A stretch of 48,159 nt of DNA from Oscillospiraceae bacterium (GCA_015068155.1 SVLC01000008.1:1-48159); one strand, 5' to 3'. Shown: positions 33,819 to 43,051, counted from the first letter of the stretch. A program made the numbers and translations. The notes: generated from the sequence alone by a model not told the origin.

Positions 33819-35225
33819 ATGAATACAAAGACCACGGTGATTTCTCAGGAAGCGCTGGACCGACAGTTTTCCTATTGCGATAAGATCGCGGCTTATTTCC
33901 AGGCCGCAGGCTACACCCCCAAGGCCTATGTAGAGACCTACGGCTGTCAACAGAACGAAGCGGATTCCGAACGGATCCGGGGCATGCTGGCCCAATGCGG
34001 CTACAGCATGTGCGACGGTCCCGAAGGCGCAGACGTGGTGGTAATGAACACCTGCGCCATCCGGGAAAACGCCAATCAGCGGGTTTTCGGCAATTTAGGC
34101 GCACTGACCCACACCAAACGCCGTCACCCTGCCCAAAAAATCTTTCTGTGCGGCTGCATGGCCGGCCAGGAAGTGGTATCCACCCGGATCAAAAACAGCT
34201 TCCATCATGTGGACGGTGTGTTCTCCACCCATCATTTTTGGCAATTCCCCGAGATCCTATACAAGGTCCTCACCACCGGCAAACGGCAGTTTTATATTGC
34301 TGACGAAGCTGGTTCCATTGCCGAAGGCCTGCCGGTGCTGCGCAGCAACGATCTGAAAGCCTGGGTAAGCATCATGTACGGCTGCAACAATTTCTGCACT
34401 TACTGCATCGTGCCCTATGTGCGGGGTCGGGAACGGAGCCGCCGGCCGGAGGATATCCTGGCGGAGTGCCGGCAATTGGCCGCCGCAGGCATCAAGGAAA
34501 TCACCCTGCTGGGACAAAATGTAAATTCCTACGGAAAAGATCTGGACTGCGGCGTGGATTTTGCGGATCTGCTGGCGCAGATCGCCCAAATTGAAGGAGA
34601 TTTCCTCATCCGCTTTATGACCAGCCACCCCCGGGATGCTTCCACCAAGCTGTTTGACACCATGGCAAAGTACGACAAGATCGCCAAGCAGCTGCATCTG
34701 CCTTTCCAATCCGGTTCTTCCCGGGTGCTGAAAGCCATGAACCGGCACTATGACCGGGAAACCTATCTGGAAAAGGTGCGCTACGCAAAGGCCGTTATGC
34801 CCGGGTTGGTGCTGACCTCCGATGTGATCGTAGGTTTCCCCGGAGAAACGGCGGAAGAATTCGAGGAGACGATCACCCTGATTGAACAGGTGCGTTATGA
34901 CGCGCTGTTTACCTTCATCTTCTCCCCCCGCCCCGGCACTCCTGCCGCCAAAATGGAGGATCCTACGCCTAAAGAAGAAAAAAGCCGCCGTTTTGACCGG
35001 CTTTGCGCAGTGCAGAATCACATTTCAGAGCAAATTCATGCCGGCTATGCCGGTCACACCTTCCGCTGCCTGGTAGACGGCACAGACAAGGATCTGCTCA
35101 CCGCCCGCACCGAAGGCGGCCGCCTGGTGCGTTTTGCAGGAGACAAAGCCCTCATCGGCACCTATCAGAATATTACCATCACCGGCCACAACACCTGGAG
35201 CCTGACCGGTGAGCGGAAAGGATAA
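33819..35225 (+). CDS. miaB: tRNA-2-methylthio-N6-dimethylallyladenosine synthase
   Basis: MiaB is a radical-SAM methylthiotransferase that adds the 2-methylthio group to i6A37 of tRNA, acting after MiaA. The 468-residue protein has an N-terminal methylthiotransferase domain with Cys in ETYGCQQNEAD, NTCAIRENA and CGCMA. The radical-SAM cluster is C189-NNF-C193-TY-C196, and a TRAM domain closes the C-terminus. The start at 33819 lies seven bases past AAGGAG. It is the first gene of the mutS-mutL operon, with miaA downstream. Confidence 0.97.
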   Translation: MNTKTTVISQEALDRQFSYCDKIAAYFQAAGYTPKAYVETYGCQQNEADSERIRGMLAQCGYSMCDGPEGADVVVMNTCAIRENANQRVFGNLGALTHTKRRHPAQKIFLCGCMAGQEVVSTRIKNSFHHVDGVFSTHHFWQFPEILYKVLTTGKRQFYIADEAGSIAEGLPVLRSNDLKAWVSIMYGCNNFCTYCIVPYVRGRERSRRPEDILAECRQLAAAGIKEITLLGQNVNSYGKDLDCGVDFADLLAQIAQIEGDFLIRFMTSHPRDASTKLFDTMAKYDKIAKQLHLPFQSGSSRVLKAMNRHYDRETYLEKVRYAKAVMPGLVLTSDVIVGFPGETAEEFEETITLIEQVRYDALFTFIFSPRPGTPAAKMEDPTPKEEKSRRFDRLCAVQNHISEQIHAGYAGHTFRCLVDGTDKDLLTARTEGGRLVRFAGDKALIGTYQNITITGHNTWSLTGERKG

Positions 35226-35250
35226 AACTATTAAGAAAGAGGTGGCGCCT

Positions 35251-37848
35251 ATGGCGAAACCCATCCATGAAATGACGCCCATGCAGCGGCAATACCACGC
35301 CATCAAAGAACGCAATCAGGATTGCATCCTGTTTTTCCGCTTGGGTGACTTCTACGAAATGTTTGACGATGATGCCTGCATCGCCGCCAAAGAACTGGAC
35401 CTGACCCTCACCACCCGGGACCGCAACCGGCCCAAGGAAGAGCAGACCCCCATGTGCGGCGTGCCCTTCCACTCGGTGGATGCCTATATCGCCCGGTTGG
35501 TAGCCAAGGGCTACAAAGTTGCCATCTGTGAGCAGATGGAGGATCCCGCCACCGCCAAGGGCATCGTGGAACGGGAGATCACCCGCATCGTCACCCCCGG
35601 CACCGTTACCGAAAGCTGTATGCTGGAGGAAAGCCGCAACAACTACATCAGCGCCATTTATGCCGAAGGCGGCAAATACGGCCTGGCCTTCTGCGATATT
35701 TCCACCGGCGAATTTTATGTAACGGTCTGCGCCGATGTCAATGCCGCCACCTCCGAGCTGGGCCGCTTCAATCCCAGCGAATTGCTGCGCTGCTGCGATG
35801 CCAACGAGATCCTGGACAATGCTTTGATGCTGCGGCTGCAATGCCGGGTGGATCAGGCATCGCCGGAGCTTTTCTCCCGGGAGGCCGCCTGTCAAACTTT
35901 GGAGCAGCATTTTTGCACCTCTGTGCAGGAGCTGGGCATCGCCCAGCAGCCTTTGGCGGTTTGCGCTGCCGGTGGTCTGCTGCAGGTACTTTTGCAGCTT
36001 CAGAAAAATGATCTTTCCCACATCCGCCGGTTGGAATACTATGCCGACGGCCGGTTCATGGAGCTGGATCTGGAGGCCCGACGCAATTTGGAACTGGAGG
36101 AGACCCTTCGCTCCAAGGACAAAAAGGGCAGCTTGCTGTGGGTATTGGACAAGACCCATACCGCCATGGGCGGACGGATGCTCCGCGCCTGGCTGACCAA
36201 GCCCTTGCTGGATCCGGTACAGATCAGCCGACGGCTGACTGCCGTGGAGGAACTGGTCAACGCGCCCATTCTGCGGGGCGAACTGGAAGCCGCGCTGCGG
36301 TCTGTAACGGATTTCGAACGGGTCATGGCCCGCATCGTCACCGGCTCTGTCAACGCCCGGGATCTGCTGGGCTTTGCCGACGGTCTGCACGCCCTGCCTC
36401 AGGTGAAACAACAGCTTGCCCAAGCCAAGGCGCCGTTACTACAGAAGATCGCCGCCGCCATCGATCTGATGGAAGATTGCGCGGAACGGATCGATCACAC
36501 CATTTCCGAAAAAGCGCCTCTGACCATCCGGGAAGGCGGCATCATCAAGCCCGGCGCCAACGCCGAAGCCGACCGTCTGCGGGATATTATGGAGGGCGGC
36601 GCCGACACCATTGCCGCCATCGAAGCCGCCGAGAAGGAAAAGACGGGTATCCGCACCCTGAAGGTTGGCTACAATCGGGTATTCGGCTACTATATTGAGG
36701 TCTCCAAATCCTTCGTAGATCAGGTACCCATCCACTATGTCCGCAAGCAGACCCTGGCCAATTGCGAGCGTTACATCACACCGGAACTGAAAGAACTGGA
36801 AGAACAGGTGCTGACTGCCAAGGACCGCCTCACCGCACTGGAATATCAGCTTTTTGTGGAACTGCGGGAATTTTTGGCACAGCAAACTGCCCGTGCCCAG
36901 CAAACTGCCGGCGCTGTAGCCGCGGCAGATGTGCTTTGCTCTCTGGCCGCCGTGGCAGTCCAGCGGGGCTATTGCCGTCCCGAGATCACCTTAGGAAACG
37001 AGATCTCCATTGTTGACGGCCGCCATCCCGTAGTGGAATGCATGCTCAAGGACAGCTTGTTTGTCCCCAACGACACCCATTTGGGTGCGAAAGACCACCA
37101 GGTAAGCATCATCACCGGCCCCAATATGGCCGGTAAATCCACCTATATGCGGCAAGTGGCGCTGATCGTGCTGATGGCACAGATCGGTTCTTTCGTGCCT
37201 GCCAGATCTGCCACCATCGGCATCGTTGACCGGATCTTCACCCGCATCGGCGCCAGCGATGACCTGGCCTCCGGCCAATCCACCTTCATGGTGGAGATGT
37301 CCGAAGTGGCCAATATCCTTAAGTATGCCACCAACCGTTCCCTGCTGATCCTGGACGAGATCGGCAGAGGCACCTCTACTTACGATGGTATGTCCATCGC
37401 CCGGGCGGTGCTGGAACACGCCGCCAATCCCAGGCGTCTGGGCGCAAAGACCCTGTTTGCCACCCATTATCACGAGCTTTCCACCATTGAGGCAGAACTG
37501 CCCAATGTGAAAAATTACAACATCGCCGTAAAAAAGCGGGGCGATCAGATGATCTTCCTCCGGAAGATCGTACCCGGCGCTGCCGATGACAGTTACGGCG
37601 TAGAAGTGGCTAAGCTGGCCGGTCTGCCTGCCGCCGTGATCCACCGGGCCAGAGAGATCCTGCAGGAGCTGGAAAGCGGCGAGCGCAAGGCCGCCGTCCT
37701 GCCCGCCCCCGCAGATGATCAGCTGGATATGCTGGATCTCAGCGCGCAGCAGGTCTGCGCTGCCCTGGAGGCCATTACTGTAGAGACCCTGACGCCCATT
37801 GAGGCAATGAACGAACTTTATAAGCTGAAAAGGATGCTGAATTCATGA
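35251..37848 (+). CDS. mutS: DNA mismatch repair protein MutS
   Basis: MutS recognises mismatches and small loops. The 865-residue protein begins with the mismatch-binding domain containing the FYEMF motif (GDFYEMFDDDA), then connector, lever and clamp regions, and an ABC ATPase with Walker A GPNMAGKST (623-631), signature STFMVEMSE and Walker B LLILDEIGRGTS. The start at 35251 lies eight bases after AAAGAGG; a frame overlapping miaB from 35209 is not needed. Its stop overlaps the next gene by ATGA. Confidence 0.98.
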   Translation: MAKPIHEMTPMQRQYHAIKERNQDCILFFRLGDFYEMFDDDACIAAKELDLTLTTRDRNRPKEEQTPMCGVPFHSVDAYIARLVAKGYKVAICEQMEDPATAKGIVEREITRIVTPGTVTESCMLEESRNNYISAIYAEGGKYGLAFCDISTGEFYVTVCADVNAATSELGRFNPSELLRCCDANEILDNALMLRLQCRVDQASPELFSREAACQTLEQHFCTSVQELGIAQQPLAVCAAGGLLQVLLQLQKNDLSHIRRLEYYADGRFMELDLEARRNLELEETLRSKDKKGSLLWVLDKTHTAMGGRMLRAWLTKPLLDPVQISRRLTAVEELVNAPILRGELEAALRSVTDFERVMARIVTGSVNARDLLGFADGLHALPQVKQQLAQAKAPLLQKIAAAIDLMEDCAERIDHTISEKAPLTIREGGIIKPGANAEADRLRDIMEGGADTIAAIEAAEKEKTGIRTLKVGYNRVFGYYIEVSKSFVDQVPIHYVRKQTLANCERYITPELKELEEQVLTAKDRLTALEYQLFVELREFLAQQTARAQQTAGAVAAADVLCSLAAVAVQRGYCRPEITLGNEISIVDGRHPVVECMLKDSLFVPNDTHLGAKDHQVSIITGPNMAGKSTYMRQVALIVLMAQIGSFVPARSATIGIVDRIFTRIGASDDLASGQSTFMVEMSEVANILKYATNRSLLILDEIGRGTSTYDGMSIARAVLEHAANPRRLGAKTLFATHYHELSTIEAELPNVKNYNIAVKKRGDQMIFLRKIVPGAADDSYGVEVAKLAGLPAAVIHRAREILQELESGERKAAVLPAPADDQLDMLDLSAQQVCAALEAITVETLTPIEAMNELYKLKRMLNS

Positions 37849-38543
37849 CCAAACCGGCAAAACTGGCTGTGACCATAACCGGAAAAGAACGGATCTGGGG
37901 TTTTGTATATTTACTGACGGAGCTGTTTTTGCTGCCGTCGGCGCTGCAATCCCTGAATAAGCTGCTGCCTGCGCCGCTGTCGGACAGTTGGCTGAACATT
38001 CTGTACTTTGCCTTGAATTTCATATTTGTCTGCGCCATTTTCCGGGATTTTTTGAAGCGCAGTCTGAAAAAAGCCGGTCAGGATGTGGAGGATTTTCTGC
38101 TGGTCACCGCCGGCGGTTTTGGGTTTTACTATCTGTGCAATGTGGCCATTGGACTGGTCATCGGCTATCTGGCGCCGGATTTTGCCAATCTCAACGACGG
38201 CAGCATCGCCCAGCAAGCCGGCAGTAACTTTACCGCCATGGCCATCGGCACCGTGCTTTTAGCGCCTGTGGCAGAAGAATTACTGTACCGCGGTTTGTTT
38301 TTTGGCAGCCTTTATGCCAAGAACCGGGCGCTGGCCTATATTATCTCCTCAGCGTTCTTTTCTGTCATCCATATTCTAGGTTATCTGGGGAAATACGCGC
38401 CGCTGCATTTGGCTCTGGCCTTTTTGCAGTATCTGCCCGCCGGTCTGGTGCTGGCCTGGGCTTACCGCAAAAGCGGCAGCATTTTCTCCTCCATCATCAT
38501 CCACGCCGCTGTAAATGCCGTGGCGATCCTTGCCTTGAGGTAA
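37845..38543 (+). CDS. CPBP-family intramembrane metalloprotease
   Basis: The 232-residue protein has six or more hydrophobic helices and all three CPBP (Abi/CAAX protease-like) motifs: EELLYRG with the Glu pair and Arg, FFSVIH, and HAAVN in the last helix. Bacterial members are putative membrane proteases, some linked to bacteriocin self-immunity or prenyl-protein handling, mostly of unknown substrate. It starts within the mutS stop (ATGA) and ends 4 bases before mutL, so it is embedded in the mismatch-repair operon although no repair role is known for the family. Confidence 0.92.
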   Translation: MTKPAKLAVTITGKERIWGFVYLLTELFLLPSALQSLNKLLPAPLSDSWLNILYFALNFIFVCAIFRDFLKRSLKKAGQDVEDFLLVTAGGFGFYYLCNVAIGLVIGYLAPDFANLNDGSIAQQAGSNFTAMAIGTVLLAPVAEELLYRGLFFGSLYAKNRALAYIISSAFFSVIHILGYLGKYAPLHLALAFLQYLPAGLVLAWAYRKSGSIFSSIIIHAAVNAVAILALR

Positions 38544-38547
38544 CATT

Positions 38548-40554
38548 ATGCCGAAAATTCAAAAACTCTCTGCTCATATTGCCAATTTGATCGCCGCCGG
38601 CGAGGTGGTGGAGCGGCCCGCCTCAGTTGTTAAGGAGCTGCTGGAAAACGCCGTTGACGCCGGCGCCACCAAAATCACCGTAGAGATCCGGGACGGCGGC
38701 ATGACCTTCCTGCGCATCACCGACAACGGCTGCGGTATGGAAGCCGAAGATGCCAAAACCGCCTTTTTGCGACATGCCACCTCCAAGCTGCGTACTGCGG
38801 AGGATCTGGCAGCCATTGCCACCATGGGCTTCCGCGGTGAAGCATTGGCCGCCATCGCTTCTGTCAGCCGTATCGATATTATGACCAAGACCGCCGGCAG
38901 CTTATCCGGCACCAGTCTGCATTTGGAGGCCGGGCAGATCACCGAAGAAGCGGAAGTGGGCTGTCCGGACGGCACCACCATCATCATTCGGGATCTGTTC
39001 TTCAACACCCCTGCCCGAATGAAATTTATGAAATCCGACACCTACGAGGGCGGCCGGGTAGCCGCAGCCGTGCAGCTGCAGGCGCTGGCCCACCCGGAGG
39101 TAGCCATCACCTTCCTGCGGGACGGTAAGCAGGTCCTTTCCACCCCCGGCACCGGCGGTCTGCAAGCTGCTGTATACTGCGTTTATGGCAGAGAATGCGC
39201 CCAAATGGTCCCGGTGGACAGCCGCTGGGAGGACTACCGTCTCACCGGCTTTGTCAGCAAACCCACCGATGCCCGGCCCAGCCGAAATCTGCAGACCTTT
39301 TTTGTCAACGGCCGACCGGTAAAATCGAAAATTATGATCGCCGCTTTGGAAGAAGCTTACCGCAACCAAATTATGGTGGGAAAATTCCCCGCCTGCGTGC
39401 TGCATCTTACCCTTCCCAATCACGCCGTGGATGTGAATGTGCATCCGGCCAAAACGGAAGTGAAATTCCTGCGGGAAAAGCAGGTATTTGACTGCATCCA
39501 TTACGGCGTGCTGGGGGCGCTGAACAAGACCCCCGACCGTCCTCAAATGCAATTTCAGAAGGAGCGCGCACCCCTCTTCCAGGAAGCTGGCGCGCCGGCA
39601 GGCGTGACCGTTGGGGGTTCCTCTGCCCCTTCGGGGCAGCTCCCTCAAAAAGGGCGGCAAGCGGCCATTCCGGCAGCCAAGCAGAACTTCTTCCGCACCA
39701 TGACAGCGGAGGAATACCGCCATTTCTCCCAGGCGGTGCAGACCGCGCCCCAGCCTGCGCCTGCAGCAGCCATTGCCGCCGCTGCCAGGGTTGAGCGCCG
39801 GGAGTCGGTGCCGATACGGGAAAATGTAATCCTGCCCCAACCCGCCGCTGCACCTGCAGAGACGGTCACCCACACGGAACCCGTCCCCCATATACCGGAA
39901 GCAGCCGTCCCGACGTGCGCATCGTCCCCTCCCCCGGAGCCTGCGGAAGAAATGGAGCAAACCGCGCTGCCCATGCCCCAGGAAATTCCCTGGCGGATGG
40001 TGGGTGAGCTGTTCCATGCCTACATTGTGGTCGAACAGGGAGAGGAATCCTTCCTGATCGACAAGCACGCCGCCCACGAGCGGATCCTGTTTGAGAAATT
40101 GAAGGCCAATCAAGAGGCCATTTCCTCTCAGCTTTTGCTGACACCCGTTCCCGTCCGTCTGGAGCCTGCCGCTGCGGCAGAGCTGCTGACCAACCGGGAT
40201 CTGCTGGCCGAATTGGGATTCGAAATCGACGAGTTCGGCGCCAATACCGTGGTGCTGCGGCAGATCCCCATGGATCTGGATCCGGAAATGGCCGCGGAAG
40301 CCGCCGAAGCCCTGGCCGCTGATCTGGCCAGCGGCCGCCGGGAGGAAAAAGATAAGGTGCGGGATGAAATCCTTCACACCGTAGCCTGCAAGGCCGCCAT
40401 CAAGGCCGGCTGGAATAACGACGAAGCGGAACTGCTGGCGCTGGTAAAGCAGGTCATGGCCAATGGGGATCTGAAATACTGCCCCCATGGCCGTCCCATC
40501 TGCATCACCCTCACCAAAAAACAGTTGGAAAAGCAATTCCGCCGTACCAACTAA
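38548..40554 (+). CDS. mutL: DNA mismatch repair protein MutL
   Basis: MutL links MutS to strand removal. The 668-residue protein has the GHKL ATPase head (LIAAGEVVERPASVVKELLENA, DNGCGM, GFRGEALAAI), a Pro/Ala-rich linker (about 335-475) and a C-terminal dimerisation/endonuclease domain. The metal-binding motif DKHAAHERILFE (505-516), CKAAIKAG and CPHGRP are present, so this is the nicking type expected where MutH is absent. Part of the linker DNA (39622-39638) is a perfect palindrome, CTGCCCC TTC GGGGCAG, like dispersed repeats of this lineage. Confidence 0.97.
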   Translation: MPKIQKLSAHIANLIAAGEVVERPASVVKELLENAVDAGATKITVEIRDGGMTFLRITDNGCGMEAEDAKTAFLRHATSKLRTAEDLAAIATMGFRGEALAAIASVSRIDIMTKTAGSLSGTSLHLEAGQITEEAEVGCPDGTTIIIRDLFFNTPARMKFMKSDTYEGGRVAAAVQLQALAHPEVAITFLRDGKQVLSTPGTGGLQAAVYCVYGRECAQMVPVDSRWEDYRLTGFVSKPTDARPSRNLQTFFVNGRPVKSKIMIAALEEAYRNQIMVGKFPACVLHLTLPNHAVDVNVHPAKTEVKFLREKQVFDCIHYGVLGALNKTPDRPQMQFQKERAPLFQEAGAPAGVTVGGSSAPSGQLPQKGRQAAIPAAKQNFFRTMTAEEYRHFSQAVQTAPQPAPAAAIAAAARVERRESVPIRENVILPQPAAAPAETVTHTEPVPHIPEAAVPTCASSPPPEPAEEMEQTALPMPQEIPWRMVGELFHAYIVVEQGEESFLIDKHAAHERILFEKLKANQEAISSQLLLTPVPVRLEPAAAAELLTNRDLLAELGFEIDEFGANTVVLRQIPMDLDPEMAAEAAEALAADLASGRREEKDKVRDEILHTVACKAAIKAGWNNDEAELLALVKQVMANGDLKYCPHGRPICITLTKKQLEKQFRRTN

Positions 40555-40572
40555 TTTATCCGGAGGTTCCCC

Positions 40573-40866
40573 ATGGAAAAGAAACCCCTTACCATGAAGC
40601 AAAAATACAGAATTTTTAATATCGGCCGCATCATCAGCTACGCCCTGCTCATTCTGGGTTTTTTGATGAACGGCTTCAGAAGCCCGCTGACCTGGGTGGG
40701 CATCGTACTGGTGATCGGCGTTTCCGTTTTCCGGGTGCTGGCTCTGCGCTGCCCGGAATGCGATGAGCTGATCGTTTCCAACTTTGGCTTTATGAGCAAA
40801 TCCTGCGGCAAGTGCGGCTGGAAGCTGAGCCAGGAAGAGGAACCCAAGGAAGACGATCAGGCATGA
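40573..40866 (+). CDS. Small two-helix membrane protein with zinc ribbon
   Basis: I do not recognise a named family. The 97-residue protein has two membrane helices (about 14-33 and 38-56) and a zinc-ribbon-like C-terminal part with CPEC and CGKC pairs, ending in an acidic tail. GGAGG precedes the ATG. It lies 18 bases after mutL and overlaps the next (frameshifted) gene by ATGA, so it is transcribed with the mismatch-repair operon. Role unknown. Confidence 0.85.
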   Translation: MEKKPLTMKQKYRIFNIGRIISYALLILGFLMNGFRSPLTWVGIVLVIGVSVFRVLALRCPECDELIVSNFGFMSKSCGKCGWKLSQEEEPKEDDQA

Positions 40867-41395
40867 GCGCCAAAAACCGTTTTCAAGTTTTTATGAATTC
40901 CGTCGCAGCGGTACTGGCGCTGGCGACGGTTGCATTGGGCGAGCTTTACCTATACACAGGTATTGGCGTATGGCTTACCGTCACCATTTCCTGCGGCACT
41001 GCCTGCTACCATTTTTCCATGCGACTGCTGGTAGGCTACCTGGTACCGCCGGTGAAAGGTAAGGCAAAATGGTTTCGCCCAAAAAAGTGGGAAGCACCCC
41101 TTTATCGCTTTTGCGGGTGAAAACATGGAAAAAACATTTGCCCACCTATGACCCCCGGCAGTTTTCCATGCGAGAGCATTCGCCGGAGCAAATTGTGCGA
41201 AATATGTGCGGTGCGGAAGTGGTACACGAAATTATTATAGCGTGCAGTTTTCTGCCGCTACTAATGGTACCGCTATTCGGAGCATTTTGGGTGTTTTTCA
41301 TTACATCGTTGCTGGCGGCGTTGGTTGACAGTCTGTTTGTGATGGCCCAGCGGTATAACCGGCCCCGATTGGAGCGCATTATCGCGAAAGGATGA
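40863..41395 (+). pseudogene. Frameshifted CrtO-like membrane acyltransferase-family gene
   Basis: Two overlapping frames read as one protein of about 177 residues. The first (40863-41120) has two membrane helices and ends RPKKWEAPLYRFCG-stop. The second frame continues VKTWKKHLPTYDP and then AEVVHEIIIA and QRYNRPRLERI. The order W-x-RKW, AExxH and QRYNRPRL resembles staphylococcal CrtO (glycosyl-diaponeurosporenoate acyltransferase), from memory. One base missing from GGG at 41115-41117 explains the break; a sequencing error is possible. No carotenoid genes are nearby, so the true substrate of an intact copy is unknown. It overlaps both neighbours by ATGA. Confidence 0.72.
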
Positions 41396-41403
41396 TATCG
41401 AAT

Positions 41404-41691
41404 ATGTCTGCCAATTACAACGAACACAGCCGCGCCGCAGAAGCATTATTTCATCATCACGCACTGGATGCATTGTGCTATTTGATTGAGCAAGGTCGCG
41501 AATTGGAATTTACTTATCACGATCAGGCATATTTTCTGTCGACAAGTCAGTCAACCGGGTATGTATCCCTTTGGTTAGGGAAGAAAGAAGAAGCCTACAG
41601 CAGCATGGGTTGCTTTCTACAGACAGCCTTGCTTCAAGATACCCCTTTTCTTGTTGCCTGGGCGGATGTTGAACTGCAGTATTTATTGTAA
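41404..41691 (+). CDS. Hypothetical protein, 95 residues
   Basis: I do not recognise this protein. It is soluble, with a helical His-rich N-terminus (AAEALFHHHALDALCYLIEQG) followed by beta-like segments (LEFTYHDQAYFLS, GYVSLWLGKKEEAY). The ATG at 41392 overlaps the preceding stop but sits directly on the AAAGG site; the ATG at 41404 is about 13 bases from it, so the start is uncertain. Base composition is more AT-rich than its neighbours, which together with its place behind a broken gene may point to recent acquisition. Confidence 0.6.
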   Translation: MSANYNEHSRAAEALFHHHALDALCYLIEQGRELEFTYHDQAYFLSTSQSTGYVSLWLGKKEEAYSSMGCFLQTALLQDTPFLVAWADVELQYLL

Positions 41692-41732
41692 CTGTACCGG
41701 TCCTCTGCAATAGCACGGCCTTATGGATCGTG

Positions 41733-41761
41733 TAACGGACGACCGCAAGGATCGTCCCTAC
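41733..41761. repeat. GTAGGG-type palindromic repeat, copy 2
   Basis: GGACGA (41737-41742) faces TCGTCC (41752-41757), ending in CCCTAC. It lies in the gap before miaA. Same CCCTAC-ended hairpin style as 45417 and 45687. Confidence 0.6.
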
Positions 41762-41787
41762 AAAACCTTCATGGAGGAAAAGGCTTT

Positions 41788-42720
41788 ATGAACAAGATCA
41801 TCTGCGTCGTGGGGCCCACTGCTTCCGGCAAGACCGCCCTGGCGGTGGAACTGGCCAAAGAATTAAACGGTGAGGTCATTTCCTGCGACTCCATGCAGAT
41901 CTATCGGGGCATGGATATCGGCACCGCAAAGCCCACCGCCGAGGAAATGCAGAACATTCCTCACCACATGATCGACATTTGCGACCCTACGGAGGATTTT
42001 TCCGTCAGCCGCTATACGGAAATGGCCACCCCCATTTTGGAGGACGTACTTTCCCGGGGCAAGACCGCCATCATCGCCGGCGGCACCGGCCTGTATGTGG
42101 AGAGTTTGATCAAAGGCAATGATTTTGCCCCCATCCCCGCCACCGGCCACCGGGAAAGGCTGGAACAGCAGATTGCCGAAGCCGGCATTGAACCGCTGCT
42201 GGCCCAACTGCGCGCCATCGACCCGGATGCCGCAGACCGCTCCCAGGGCAACCCCCGGCGGATCATCCGGGCGCTGGAAGTATATTACGAGACCGGCCAA
42301 ACCATCACTGCCCATAATTTGAAGACCCAGGCCATCCCGCCCCGGTTCGATGCCACCTGGATCGGCTTGGATTTTGAAAACCGGATTGATCTGTACGACC
42401 GGATTGACCGACGGGTGGAGATCATGCTGGATATGGGTTTGCTTAATGAGATACGCGGCATTTTGGCCGCCGGCATCCCGGAAAAAGCCACTGCCCTGCA
42501 AGCCATCGGCTATAAGGAGTTCGTGGATGCGCTGGCCGGACGGGCCACGCTGCAGTCCGCTATAGAGCAGGTACAGCAATCCTCTCGGCGGTATGCCAAG
42601 CGGCAGCTCACCTGGTTCCGCAGAAATCCGCAAATGCAATGGATCATCCGCCGTCCGGAAACCTCCGGGGAAGAAATTCTTGCCCTGGCGTTACAAATTA
42701 CTGGCAAATCCGACAATTGA
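41788..42720 (+). CDS. miaA: tRNA dimethylallyltransferase
   Basis: MiaA adds the isopentenyl group to N6 of A37 in tRNAs reading UNN codons, the first step completed by MiaB. The 310-residue protein has the P-loop GPTASGKT (9-16), the DSMQIYRGMDIGTAKP segment, catalytic-region GGTGLYVESL, and the C-terminal QAIGYKEF and RRYAKRQLTWFR motifs. GGAGG lies ten bases before the ATG. It is followed by hfq, a classic pairing. Confidence 0.97.
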   Translation: MNKIICVVGPTASGKTALAVELAKELNGEVISCDSMQIYRGMDIGTAKPTAEEMQNIPHHMIDICDPTEDFSVSRYTEMATPILEDVLSRGKTAIIAGGTGLYVESLIKGNDFAPIPATGHRERLEQQIAEAGIEPLLAQLRAIDPDAADRSQGNPRRIIRALEVYYETGQTITAHNLKTQAIPPRFDATWIGLDFENRIDLYDRIDRRVEIMLDMGLLNEIRGILAAGIPEKATALQAIGYKEFVDALAGRATLQSAIEQVQQSSRRYAKRQLTWFRRNPQMQWIIRRPETSGEEILALALQITGKSDN

Positions 42721-42770
42721 AATCTGCTAAGATGTAGGTGTACTCCAACTCACAGAAAGAAGGTATACTT

Positions 42771-43001
42771 ATGTCTGAAGCAACAACTTTACAGGAAGCC
42801 ATTTTAGGCGAAGTGCGGCGGGACCGGGTCCCGGTCACGCTGTTTCTGATGAACGGCTTCCAGCTCCGTGGGGTCATCACGGGATTCGATAGCTTTGTGG
42901 TGGTGCTGTTGACTGACGGCAAGCAGCAAATGATCTACAAGCACGCCATCTCCACCCTGGCCCCCATGAAACCGCTGAGAGCCGCTGCACCCACCGTGTA
43001 G
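42771..43001 (+). CDS. hfq: RNA chaperone Hfq
   Basis: Hfq forms a hexameric Sm-like ring that binds small RNAs and mRNAs. The 76-residue protein has the Sm1 motif ([25 protein letters not shown]) and the Sm2 signature YKHAIST, with a short C-terminal tail typical of Gram-positives. The start at 42771 follows AGAAGG. It is the last gene of the miaB-mutS operon and precedes a terminator. Confidence 0.97.
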   Translation: MSEATTLQEAILGEVRRDRVPVTLFLMNGFQLRGVITGFDSFVVVLLTDGKQQMIYKHAISTLAPMKPLRAAAPTV

Positions 43002-43005
43002 CCAT

Positions 43006-43041
43006 CAAGGGCGACGGAGCGATCCGCCGCCCTTGTTATTC
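43006..43041 (+). terminator. Terminator after hfq
   Basis: CAAGGGCG-A-CGGA pairs with TCCG-C-CGCCCTTG (one A-C mismatch, loop GCGA), then TTATTCTT. It begins 4 bases past the stop and closes the miaB-hfq operon. Confidence 0.8.
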
Positions 43042-43051
43042 TTAGTGGGCT

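Noticed and set aside
41069-41130. Programmed -1 ribosomal frameshift in the CrtO-like gene
   Set aside because: There is no X-XXY-YYZ slippery heptamer; the junction is CTTTTGCGGGTGAAAAC and no strong downstream stem is evident. A one-base loss in GGG is simpler.
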